This document shows, piece after piece, positions 1-6,528 of a DNA stretch of 16,210 nucleotides. Position 1 is the stretch's first letter; every line of letters starts with the position of its first letter. The stretch lies in contig FR901626.1 of NCBI GenBank assembly GCA_000438015.1, forward strand, positions 24,391 through 40,600, written 5' to 3'. This DNA comes from Coraliomargarita sp. CAG:312. GTDB taxonomy: Bacteria > Verrucomicrobiota > Verrucomicrobiia > Opitutales > Intestinicryptomonadaceae. The position numbers were made by a program, and so were the translations under genes. The notes beneath the pieces are model-generated. The model searched no databases and was not told where the DNA came from. It was given only the letters and a program-made list of their open reading frames with translations.

Positions 1-59
1 GTGTAAATGGCGGCGCCCATTCCGGCGCAGCCGCTTCCTATGATAATGACTTCTTCCAT
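1..59 (-). CDS. trxB: Thioredoxin reductase, N-terminal fragment (runs off window start)
   Basis: The first 19 codons, read leftward from an ATG at 57-59, give MEEVIIIGSGCAGMGAAIY. This is the opening beta strand and the GxGxxG/A dinucleotide-binding loop that starts the FAD domain of thioredoxin reductases and related flavoproteins. The rest lies outside the window, so the redox CxxC motif and the NADPH domain cannot be checked. Thioredoxin reductase passes electrons from NADPH to thioredoxin, which in turn recycles peroxiredoxins. The nearby peroxiredoxin gene on the same strand fits this role. No Shine-Dalgarno is visible before the ATG. Another flavoprotein of the same fold, such as an AhpF-like or ferredoxin-NADP reductase, cannot be excluded from 19 residues. 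Confidence 0.72.
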   Translation of the reverse strand, partial: MEEVIIIGSGCAGMGAAIY

Positions 60-65
60 ATTCGG

Positions 66-93
66 ATTTTAGAATAGATTATTGGAATTTTAA
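66..93 (-). promoter_or_regulatory. Possible promoter of the thioredoxin reductase gene
   Basis: On the minus strand, TTAAAA (88-93, 4 of 6 to the -35 consensus) and TAAAAT (66-71, 5 of 6 to the -10 consensus) are separated by 16 bp. The -10 box ends only 6 nt before the ATG at 59, so a start of transcription at the usual distance would fall on or next to the start codon. The -35 is weak and the region is AT-rich, so this is tentative. Confidence 0.3.
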
Positions 94-378
94 GTAAATC
101 TTATTTTGCGCATAAAATAAAAAAACGGGCGCGGCTGGTGCGTTGAAGGCAAAAAAACAAAAAGCCGCAGTAGGGGATGAGAACAATTCCAAATATAATC
201 TCGCGGCGGGAGAAAATCGGCGTGGCAGGGAACTGGGCGCAGTTTTTCGCGGAGTATGGAATTTTGTCCGTGCGGAAAATTTTCATTCCCAAACGCCTGC
301 AAATCCGGTTCTAAAATTTTGACCGCTCGCGGAACATGCGCGGCGCATGCGCACGGCGTTGATTTTCTATAGAGCGCG

Positions 379-423
379 TCCCGCACAGCGCCTAAAAGAA
401 AATGCTATTCCCGCGCAGCGCCT
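379..423. repeat. Two copies of a 15-bp direct repeat, 30 bp apart
   Basis: TCCCGCACAGCGCCT at 379-393 and TCCCGCGCAGCGCCT at 409-423 differ at one base and start exactly 30 bp apart. There is no third copy on either side. They lie about 80-120 bp downstream of the peroxiredoxin stop codon. A function is not evident. They could be a short tandem duplication that has decayed between the ends, or protein-binding sites. Confidence 0.6.
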
Positions 424-500
424 GGCGATACTTGCGCATTTGGGAGAGCTCCGCCCTGTTGGCGCGTGCGTCGGGAAATTTGAACAGTTTAGAGGAAATT

Positions 501-1130
501 TTATTTAGAGGCCAGATATTCACCCGTAGATTTGGCGTCAGGTTTCATTGCCTTTTCTCCCTTGTGCCAGTTCATCGGGCAGACTTCTCCAAATTGCTCA
601 AAGTGCTGTAGTGCGTCGACCATGCGCAATTCTTCCTCTGTCGAGCGCCCCAATGGGAAGTTGTTGACAACTTCGTGTTGAATTATTCCCTCTTTATCTA
701 TTAAGAACAGACCCCGGTAGGCTACGAGTTCCCCTTTTGCTTTCGGATTGCCGTCGGCATCCATGGATGTCTCTCCGGCAAGGACTCCGTAGCTTGCGGA
801 AATTGTCTTGTTTATGTCTGATACGATCGGGAATGTGATTCCGGCTATTCCGCCCTGCGCGCGCGGCGTATTAATCCACGCTAAATGGCTGTATTCGCTG
901 TCGGTCGAACATCCTATTACCTGCACGTTGCGGTCCTCAAAATCCTTTAGGGCATTTTGAAACGCAACAATTTCTGTCGGGCAAACAAACGTAAAATCTT
1001 TGGGATAAAAGAATAAAATTACATATTTTTTGCCTTGGAACTGCGATATCGTAAAGTTTTCTACGATTTTTCCGTTTACGACTGCTTTTGCGCTAAAATC
1101 AGGGGCGCGCTTCCCCACGAGAGTTGGCAT
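501..1130 (-). CDS. Typical 2-Cys peroxiredoxin (AhpC/Prx1 type)
   Basis: This 209-residue protein reduces hydrogen peroxide and organic hydroperoxides in the cytoplasm. The peroxidatic cysteine is about C50 in FYPKDFTFVCPTE. The resolving cysteine is about C184 in GEVCPMNW, so the enzyme should be a dimer with inter-subunit disulfides. A GGIAG stretch stands where the GGLG loop of Prx1-type enzymes lies. The C-terminal end (GEYLASK) has no YF motif, which in this family usually means resistance to overoxidation. The start ATG (1128-1130) is preceded by a good Shine-Dalgarno, AAAGGA, 7 nt upstream. A thioredoxin reductase gene lies downstream on the same strand, although about 440 bp away and possibly with its own promoter. 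The start region is divergent from tatD with only 47 bp between them. Confidence 0.95.
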   Translation of the reverse strand: MPTLVGKRAPDFSAKAVVNGKIVENFTISQFQGKKYVILFFYPKDFTFVCPTEIVAFQNALKDFEDRNVQVIGCSTDSEYSHLAWINTPRAQGGIAGITFPIVSDINKTISASYGVLAGETSMDADGNPKAKGELVAYRGLFLIDKEGIIQHEVVNNFPLGRSTEEELRMVDALQHFEQFGEVCPMNWHKGEKAMKPDAKSTGEYLASK

Positions 1131-1177
1131 AATTTTTTCCTTTCAATAATGCGGGTTGTTTTAAATAATGCTAGCCG

Positions 1178-1990
1178 ATGATTTTTACCGACACGCATGC
1201 CCATTTGGCCGATTTTGCCGCGGATTCCTCTCTGGACTCCGTTGTCGAACGCGCGCTGCGCGCGGGTGTTGGGCGCATTATAACGTGTTCGACAACGCCG
1301 TCTGACTGGGTGCTATACCAGAAGCTTTGCGAGAAATACAGCGGTGTTCTATATTGGCAAATCGGCATTCATCCAACTGAACTTAAGCCCGGAGACGATT
1401 TGGCTTTGGAGGCTTTGGGCAGTTTTCTAATAGGTTCCGGTCCCGCGCCGGTTGCGGTTGGCGAAATAGGGATGGATTTTTACCGCCTGCCCACCGATCC
1501 GGATGAGGCTGTGCGGATAAAGTTGCTGCAGGAAGATATTTTTCGAAAACAGCTCGCTTTGGCGAAAGATTTTGGTTTGCCGGTTTGCGTGCACGCCCGC
1601 AATGCAGTGCGTGAATGCATAGATGCTATGGCGTCGGAAAACTTCGATTTTTCGCGAGCGGTATTCCACTGTTTTAGCGGCAACCGCGCAGAGTTGTCAG
1701 AGCTTGTGGAAAAGGGCGCAAGGGCTTCGTTTACGGGTGTCATCACATACAAAAACGCGGGGGAAATGCGGGAGAATATGCTGGAGCAGGGGTTGTCCAA
1801 GATTATGTTTGAGACGGATTGCCCTTATCTTGCCCCGATTCCATTGCGCGGCAAACGCAACGAGCCTTCAACTATACCCATAACTGCCGAATTTGCCGCC
1901 GGGCTTTTTGGTGTTGGCGCGGCGGAAATGGCGGAAATCTCTTCGCGCAACGCTTCGGAATTTTTTGGGCTTCAGCCTGTTCAACAATAG
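1178..1990 (+). CDS. tatD: TatD-family metal-dependent deoxyribonuclease
   Basis: This 270-residue amidohydrolase-fold protein is close to the usual TatD length. TatD proteins are Mg2+-dependent 3'-5' exonucleases acting on DNA and RNA, linked to DNA repair and oxidative-stress survival. All expected metal ligands are visible: H7 and H9 in DTHAHL, E96 in GEIGMD, H139 in CVHARN, H164 in HCFSG and D214 in ETDCPYL. The C-terminal segment (APIPLRGKRNEPS) is also typical of the family. The ATG at 1178 has no Shine-Dalgarno, and an ATG at 1168 is out of frame. The gene is divergent from the peroxiredoxin gene, so shared control is possible but not shown. Family assignment is firm. The exact subfamily (TatD or YcfH) is not resolved. 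Confidence 0.93.
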   Translation: MIFTDTHAHLADFAADSSLDSVVERALRAGVGRIITCSTTPSDWVLYQKLCEKYSGVLYWQIGIHPTELKPGDDLALEALGSFLIGSGPAPVAVGEIGMDFYRLPTDPDEAVRIKLLQEDIFRKQLALAKDFGLPVCVHARNAVRECIDAMASENFDFSRAVFHCFSGNRAELSELVEKGARASFTGVITYKNAGEMRENMLEQGLSKIMFETDCPYLAPIPLRGKRNEPSTIPITAEFAAGLFGVGAAEMAEISSRNASEFFGLQPVQQ

Positions 1991-1993
1991 ATA

Positions 1994-2284
1994 TTGGCAG
2001 CATGGGGACTTCAGTTTTGCGTCGGGACTTTGCCGCCTGCGCGCGTGCGGCGTCATATGCGGCGCCTGGCAGAAGCTGACGTTTGCGCCGCATTTGTGGA
2101 ATTGTTGATGCCAGTATTGGGGAATGGTTTTTATAGCGAATTTTTTCGGCAAATTGCGACGGCAATTGCGGAGAAAATTTGCCGCTGCCTTGCAAGCGGA
2201 AATTTTGCGCATTCCGGCAAAGATAGAGCTTCGGATTTAAAGATATGGGATGCAGCCAAAGATGGCTTTGCAGGGGAACAATAG
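1994..2284 (+). CDS. Doubtful small ORF downstream of tatD
   Basis: An open frame begins with TTG 3 nt after the tatD stop and runs 96 codons to 2284. An in-frame ATG lies at 2057. No Shine-Dalgarno precedes either. The middle (LAEADVCAAFVELLMPVLGN, then an FFRQIATAIAEKICRCLA-like stretch) could form amphipathic helices and has plausible composition, but I recognise no family. It is rich in Cys and Ala, which GC-biased noncoding sequence can also give. It could be a small hypothetical protein, a remnant of a gene once paired with tatD, or chance. If it is not real, then 1991-2329 is a gene-free stretch in which I see nothing else. Confidence 0.2.
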   Translation: MAAWGLQFCVGTLPPARVRRHMRRLAEADVCAAFVELLMPVLGNGFYSEFFRQIATAIAEKICRCLASGNFAHSGKDRASDLKIWDAAKDGFAGEQ

Positions 2285-2329
2285 GCTGAATTTAGGATGC
2301 CCCAAGGTTTTGCGCGCCGAGGCTGACAC

Positions 2330-2364
2330 AAAAAAGCGCGGGACAAACTTGCTTTTTCCCGCGC
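2330..2364 (-). terminator. Intrinsic terminator of serS
   Basis: On the minus strand an 8-bp perfect stem, GCGCGGGA/TCCCGCGC (arms 2357-2364 and 2336-2343 on the plus strand), encloses a 13-nt loop and is followed at once by six T residues (2330-2335). It lies 25 bp past the serS stop, which is the expected place and orientation. Confidence 0.9.
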
Positions 2365-2388
2365 CAAAGTTTGGTTATAATGCAGTAA

Positions 2389-3651
2389 TTAGCCGATAGT
2401 GTCCGAACCGTACCATTGGCGCAGAACTTCCGGAATTTGGACTTTGCCGTCGTCGCGCACATTGTTTTCCAATAGCGCAGCCAAAACGCGTGGAATTGCC
2501 AAACCAGAACCGTTTAACGTATGGACGTTTTGGGGCTTGGACCCGTCTTTTGGCTTAAAGCGGATGTTTGCGCGGCGCGCTTGGAAATCCGTAAAGTTGG
2601 AACAGCTGGAAACCTCCAGCCAACGCTTCTGGCCTGCTGCCCATACTTCGAGGTCAAATTGCTTCGCGTGCGGGAAGCCTATGTCTCCAGTGCATATCAA
2701 AAGCACTCGGTAGGGGAGCTTGAGCTTTTGAAGTATTCCTTCGGCGTTAAGGCGCAGCTTTTCGAGTTCCGCCATGCTGGTATCGGGATGAACCCATTTT
2801 ACTAGTTCCACTTTATCGAATTGGTGAAGGCGGTTTAATCCGCGTACATCTTTGCCCCAGCTGCCGGCTTCGCGGCGGAAACATGGTGTATAGGCGCATC
2901 CGTACACGGGAAGTTGGCTTTCATCGAAAACTTCGTCGCGGTAAAAGTTCGTTACGGGAACTTCGGCGGTGGGAATCATATAGTAGTCATCCTGGGCGTC
3001 GTGGTACATCTGCCCTTCTTTATCGGGCAGTTGTCCGGTTGCGGTTGCGCTCGCCGCGTTTACCATTATGGGGCACATAAATTCTGTGTAGCCGTTTTTG
3101 CGGGCTTCGTCCAAAAATAAAGAAAGCAGCGCGCGGACAAGGCGAGCCATGTCTCCAACATAAAATGGAAAGCCGGCGCCGGTGACTTTTACACCGCGCT
3201 GGAAGTCGAGAAGAGAATCAAAAAACGGCAAATCCCAGTGCGGAACCGCATTCTTTATATTTTCGGTATCTCCCCATGTATATACGGTGACATTGTCTTT
3301 GTCTGTCTTTCCGACTGGAACGGAATCGTCGGGCATATTGGGAATAGTCAACAGCATTTGTCGCCATTTCTTCTCGCACTCGTCAGCCGCCGCCTGCAAT
3401 TCCTTTACTTTTGCAGATACGGCTTTTAGCTCTACGACTTTAGCCTTAAATTCGTCCGAGCCTTTGGGAAGTTCCGCCATAGCTTTACTGGCGGCATTTT
3501 GGGCGGCGCGCGCGGCCTCAAAGTCCGAAACCGCCTGGCGGCGCACTGTATCAAAAGCCAGAATTGCGTCGATATCGCAGTCAAATTTCTTTAGGGCGAT
3601 TTTCGCCTTAAGCTTGTCGGGATTTTCCCTTAAGATTTTTACATCTATCAT
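2389..3651 (-). CDS. serS: Seryl-tRNA synthetase
   Basis: This 420-residue class II synthetase charges tRNA-Ser, and supplies the substrate for selenocysteine where that pathway exists. Length is normal for bacterial SerRS. Residues from about 25 to 110 form the Ala/Lys/Glu-rich antiparallel coiled coil that grips the long variable arm of tRNA-Ser. The catalytic core follows, with a TGQLP segment, the serine-binding IPTAEVPVTN stretch, motif 2 around E261 (CFRREAGSWGKDVRGL, then HQFDKVEL) and motif 3 around R388 (NGSGLAIPRVLAALLEN). The ATG at 3651 opens with MIDVKILRENPDKLK, the family's usual N-terminus, so the start is secure even though no Shine-Dalgarno is visible. The gene is a single transcription unit with its own terminator. 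It is divergent from the PEP-CTERM gene across 170 bp. Confidence 0.97.
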   Translation of the reverse strand: MIDVKILRENPDKLKAKIALKKFDCDIDAILAFDTVRRQAVSDFEAARAAQNAASKAMAELPKGSDEFKAKVVELKAVSAKVKELQAAADECEKKWRQMLLTIPNMPDDSVPVGKTDKDNVTVYTWGDTENIKNAVPHWDLPFFDSLLDFQRGVKVTGAGFPFYVGDMARLVRALLSLFLDEARKNGYTEFMCPIMVNAASATATGQLPDKEGQMYHDAQDDYYMIPTAEVPVTNFYRDEVFDESQLPVYGCAYTPCFRREAGSWGKDVRGLNRLHQFDKVELVKWVHPDTSMAELEKLRLNAEGILQKLKLPYRVLLICTGDIGFPHAKQFDLEVWAAGQKRWLEVSSCSNFTDFQARRANIRFKPKDGSKPQNVHTLNGSGLAIPRVLAALLENNVRDDGKVQIPEVLRQWYGSDTIG

Positions 3652-3764
3652 ATTGGGGCGGAATTTTGCAATTCGGCTAGTTTATTTCAATCTTTTTTTA
3701 AAAACAAATCCGGCTGTTTTCAGATTTTTTCGCCATGCCTGCAAAATACTATAGATAAAAGAAC

Positions 3765-3792
3765 TTGACAGTTGCTTATGATTATTTATCAA
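3765..3792 (+). promoter_or_regulatory. Sigma-70-type promoter of the PEP-CTERM gene
   Basis: A perfect -35 hexamer TTGACA (3765-3770) is followed after 16 bp by TATCAA (3787-3792, 4 of 6 to the -10 consensus). The predicted transcript starts near 3799 and has a leader of about 20 nt before the ATG at 3822. The leader is A-rich (ACAACAACAAAG) and contains no Shine-Dalgarno. A second -10-like box, TATGAT at 3777-3782, has no good -35 partner. Confidence 0.6.
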
Positions 3793-3821
3793 CATATTAA
3801 CAACAACAAAGCAATTATATT

Positions 3822-5324
3822 ATGTGGAAGACAATTTTTGTTAATTTATTTTCGTTTACAATTTTAACTGTTTCGGCAAACGCTGAACTTTGGTGGTGGT
3901 CGGGGACGAAAGACAACCCTTCGTATTTTTCCAAAGCCGGCATTACAGTGTCTCCAACAACCGACCTCAATCCATATAGCAGTTACGCCACTCCAGACGG
4001 CGAAAATTATTTTGTTTTGGACCAGAATATAACAGTTCAGATGTTCCGCTCTCTTTGGCAGTCGTCAAACCAGCACATATCCATGACTGATGGCTCCGTG
4101 CTTACAATAGATACTGCTTCCAACGGAAAAGACGGCTATTTCTCGACGATTGCGTTGCGGGGTATCGAATCATTCGGGCAAAACTCCATGATATTTGAAA
4201 GCGGCACTGTAAATATTGTTAATTCCGCCCGGGACACATATAATATGAGCGCCGATATCCGCTTGAATGAAAATTCCTCCGGAGCAAACAATAAGATTTT
4301 AACTTTTGAGAGCGGAACTACGCTGAATTCGGAACTTTCCCTGTTTTTCTTTGGGGCAAACAACTCTAAATACCCGGAAAGAAGCGTGGTAAACTTAAAT
4401 GGGGCTTTAAATACTTCGGTCTCAACGGACGGCGTTGTAAAATACAACTCAATCACCCTTAAAGGCGACGACAATAATTCAATAATTGTAAATTTTGGCG
4501 AAACCGCAACTGCCAATATTGGGAAAACCAATATCGAAAAAAATTCCGTTTTAAATATAGCCAAAGGGGCAAATGTTTCCGTAAATACAAAAAATAGCGG
4601 AATAGCATCCGAAAACCCAAATATCCAAGTCGATACGAACGCCGTCTTAAACGTGAATGGTAATCTTAAGATTTCCGCGACTGCATCCACACACGCGATA
4701 AATGTTAACGGAACGGTAAACGTAGGCAAAGACGCTTCGGTTTATATAAAAGATGGAGGATACCGCAATGTGCAAGTATTCCGAGGGGGGACCTTCGACA
4801 TATCCTCAACAGGCAAAGACTCCGTGTATGTGGATGACGGATTCCGGCTTATAGGCGGAAAACTCGTTTTGCGCTCGGAAGAAGCCTTGGCTTCCACCGT
4901 AATATGGCTTTATTCCAGTGGCGGCACCTCGACGATAGACCTTTACGCTGCCGCTCATGCAAAGGCGTTTTCTTTTACGGACGGTTCGGAGCTAGTCGTA
5001 AACTTCAACGATGGCGGCTCGCTCTGGCTGGACGAGTTCACCGTGGAGAGAGGAGGTGGATGGGCGAACAATCTTGATGAGAAGGCAATGTTGACTCTGG
5101 TAAACTATTCAAATTATTTATTGCATGTAGATTCCTTTAGGGAAGAAGACGATTTGTCGCGCATATTTGCGGAGGGCTTTGAAGAAGGCTCGTTCCGCTG
5201 GGAAGCCGACACCGTAAACGGAGGATATTGGCTTGTTGGAACGGCGGTTCCCGAGCCCGCGGCAGTAGCGTCTGTTTTAGGCGCATTCGCGTTTGCGTTG
5301 GCCGCATATAGAAGGCTGAAGTAG
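3822..5324 (+). CDS. PEP-CTERM-sorted surface protein with beta-solenoid-like repeats
   Basis: This 500-residue exported protein has no recognised enzymatic domain. Residues 1-21 are a signal peptide, with K3, a hydrophobic stretch and a probable cut after ANA (19-21). The mature end begins ELWWWSG. The last 25 residues are a PEP-CTERM signal: PEP at 477-479, a hydrophobic helix (about 480-495) and the basic tail YRRLK. In this family an exosortase (EpsH/XrtA type) cuts at the signal, and the proteins go to the envelope or extracellular polymer. No exosortase lies in the window. The middle is Asn-, Thr-, Ser- and Val-rich, with rung-like repeats such as SVLNIAKGANVSV (near 242), AVLNVNGNLKISA (near 274) and GTVNVGKDASVYI (near 297). 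These suggest a parallel beta-helix or autotransporter-like passenger fold. Codons look normal and the gene is intact. It forms a single-gene unit with its own promoter and terminator. Substrate or partner is unknown. Confidence 0.88.
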   Translation: MWKTIFVNLFSFTILTVSANAELWWWSGTKDNPSYFSKAGITVSPTTDLNPYSSYATPDGENYFVLDQNITVQMFRSLWQSSNQHISMTDGSVLTIDTASNGKDGYFSTIALRGIESFGQNSMIFESGTVNIVNSARDTYNMSADIRLNENSSGANNKILTFESGTTLNSELSLFFFGANNSKYPERSVVNLNGALNTSVSTDGVVKYNSITLKGDDNNSIIVNFGETATANIGKTNIEKNSVLNIAKGANVSVNTKNSGIASENPNIQVDTNAVLNVNGNLKISATASTHAINVNGTVNVGKDASVYIKDGGYRNVQVFRGGTFDISSTGKDSVYVDDGFRLIGGKLVLRSEEALASTVIWLYSSGGTSTIDLYAAAHAKAFSFTDGSELVVNFNDGGSLWLDEFTVERGGGWANNLDEKAMLTLVNYSNYLLHVDSFREEDDLSRIFAEGFEEGSFRWEADTVNGGYWLVGTAVPEPAAVASVLGAFAFALAAYRRLK

Positions 5325-5377
5325 GGCATTATCGGCGTCAAGCATCAAAGCATCCATTTTGCGCGGATTTCCGCTGT

Positions 5378-5412
5378 TGCGTTTAAACTCATGCTGTTTA
5401 AACGCATTTTTT
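5378..5412 (+). terminator. Intrinsic terminator of the PEP-CTERM gene
   Basis: A perfect 11-bp stem, TGCGTTTAAAC (5378-5388) and GTTTAAACGCA (5396-5406), encloses the 7-nt loop TCATGCT and is followed by six T residues (5407-5412). It lies 54 bp after the stop codon. The stem is unusually AT-rich in its upper half. Confidence 0.85.
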
Positions 5413-6466
5413 GCGTCGAAATGTGAAAATTTTTTCTTTAAAGCGGAATCATTTGTCTCTTCTTATGAATTGTAAACTAGGAGCAATTTTTTGCCTGAGT
5501 TTCCGCAAACAGCGTAGACTTAATTTTGATATTATACAAGAGGCCGTTTTGTTTGCAAGGCTATGCGGCAGAATTAAGCCGGATACGGATGCCAATATCC
5601 AAAAAAAAGAAAATTAGGGTATTTCCCATGGCAATCGTGCAAATTTTATATACTGCAATATTTATGCATAGATGGAGAATATATAGGTATTTAGCTATGG
5701 CATTCCTGTATTTGAAAAACAGCGCATTTTCTTTCAAGAAAAACTATTATGGAAAAAATAATGTTGTTAATGCGCAAATAAAATATGCGCCTCATGGAAA
5801 GCTGCGTTTTTAGGCGGGGAATCGGAAACTGCGTATAATGATATTCTATTTCAATAAGGAAAAATCCAATTATGACAAGATGGATTAATGAGAAAGATTT
5901 ACATTTTATTGTCCTTGGCTTTATCATTTTTCCCAAGGCAAAATTGCTTCAATAAGATAAGAGGAAAGAATCTTATGGGCAATTCCACTGTGTTGGATGT
6001 AGCCATCAAACGCATGTTTGATTCGGGCAATGGCATTGCTTTTACAATATACCGGAAACAAAGAAGTGGAATCTAATTCCGTTTGCCACCGGATATAGAA
6101 ACATGTTTATTGTTTTAATGTCGGTGAAAAGTCAATAAGACTGGTGCAGACGCCATTGCATCAGCGGCATTGATGTGATGTCGCTAAACATATTTGATAA
6201 ATTTGCGCCAGGGAAATTAAAAAATGAAAAAAGCGTTTTTTATGCAGTTATTATTATTTAGCCGCGCTTACGTTTTCTTACTTTAGTTTTGAAATGCAAT
6301 ATAAAATGCAGTTCCAGATTTTTTTGAATTTAATCTGAGAGTTTGGCGGATTCATATATTTATAAAGATGCTTTCTTGCCAAAATTATAAGCTTGTTGAA
6401 ATCCGTATGGCGCATGAATTTTCTCGGGACAGTTTGAAAAAGCCCTCTACCGTTTCCAACCAATAG
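5413..6466 (+). pseudogene. AT-rich stretch with broken reading frames, probable decayed gene(s)
   Basis: About 1.05 kb without an intact gene, visibly richer in A and T than its neighbours. It holds gene-like signals that lead nowhere. A perfect -10 box TATAAT (5834-5839) is followed by AAGGA (5856-5860) and an ATG at 5872 opening only 27 codons. An overlapping ATG at 5888 opens 62 codons with an N-terminus resembling a signal peptide (MRKIYILLSLALSFF). An ATG at 6224 opens MKKAFFMQLLLF, then stops after 20 codons. A one-base frame change in the TTATTATTATT run would continue it as a hydrophobic secretion signal (LAALTFSYFSF) before another stop. A 32-codon frame (6368-6466) ends directly at the bidirectional terminator. 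I read this as the remains of one or more plus-strand genes, at least one probably for an exported protein. I cannot name the family. Plain noncoding sequence remains possible. Confidence 0.4.
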
Positions 6467-6513
6467 AAAAAAAGAACGCAAAGCTTTATTTATTCTTTGC
6501 GTCCTTTTTTTTT
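6467..6513. terminator. Bidirectional intrinsic terminator
   Basis: An 8-bp stem, ACGCAAAG (6476-6483) and CTTTGCGT (6495-6502), has an 11-nt AT-rich loop. On the plus strand it is followed by CC and nine T residues (6505-6513). On the minus strand it is followed by TC and seven T residues (6467-6473 as A on the plus strand). The minus-strand reading ends the beta-helix gene (stop at 6529). The plus-strand reading would end a transcript from 5413-6466, where only broken frames remain. Confidence 0.88.
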
Positions 6514-6528
6514 GTTATATGCCTGGCT

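Larger units (their letters stand above)
60..500. other. Gene-free stretch between peroxiredoxin and thioredoxin reductase
   Basis: No convincing gene or structured RNA was recognised here. The first 70 bases are AT-rich and hold the possible trxB promoter. The rest is more GC-rich and contains a perfect 15-bp palindrome (CATGCGC-G-GCGCATG at 335-349) and a 15-bp near-perfect direct repeat (379-393 and 409-423). No clear intrinsic terminator was seen for the peroxiredoxin gene. A 98-codon frame on the minus strand (90-386) has an amino acid composition that looks random, and I do not treat it as a gene. Confidence 0.5.

Noticed and set aside
90..386. A 98-codon minus-strand frame in the gap before thioredoxin reductase
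   Set aside because: Composition looks random (clusters of Pro, Phe, Arg, His, Cys), there is no Shine-Dalgarno, and no family resemblance is visible.
379..423. A CRISPR array
   Set aside because: There are only two 15-bp copies with 15 bp between, no further units and no cas genes.
3182..3754. A 190-codon plus-strand frame antisense to the serS start
   Set aside because: It is mostly the complement of serS codons; Ser/Phe/Ala-rich shadow with no motif, and the serS frame is certain.
4136..4729. A 197-codon frame antisense to the PEP-CTERM gene
   Set aside because: It mirrors the repetitive Asn/Thr/Val coding of the real gene and has no independent signals.
5413..6466. An insertion sequence or transposase remnant
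   Set aside because: No terminal inverted repeats, target duplications or transposase motifs could be seen at the edges or inside.
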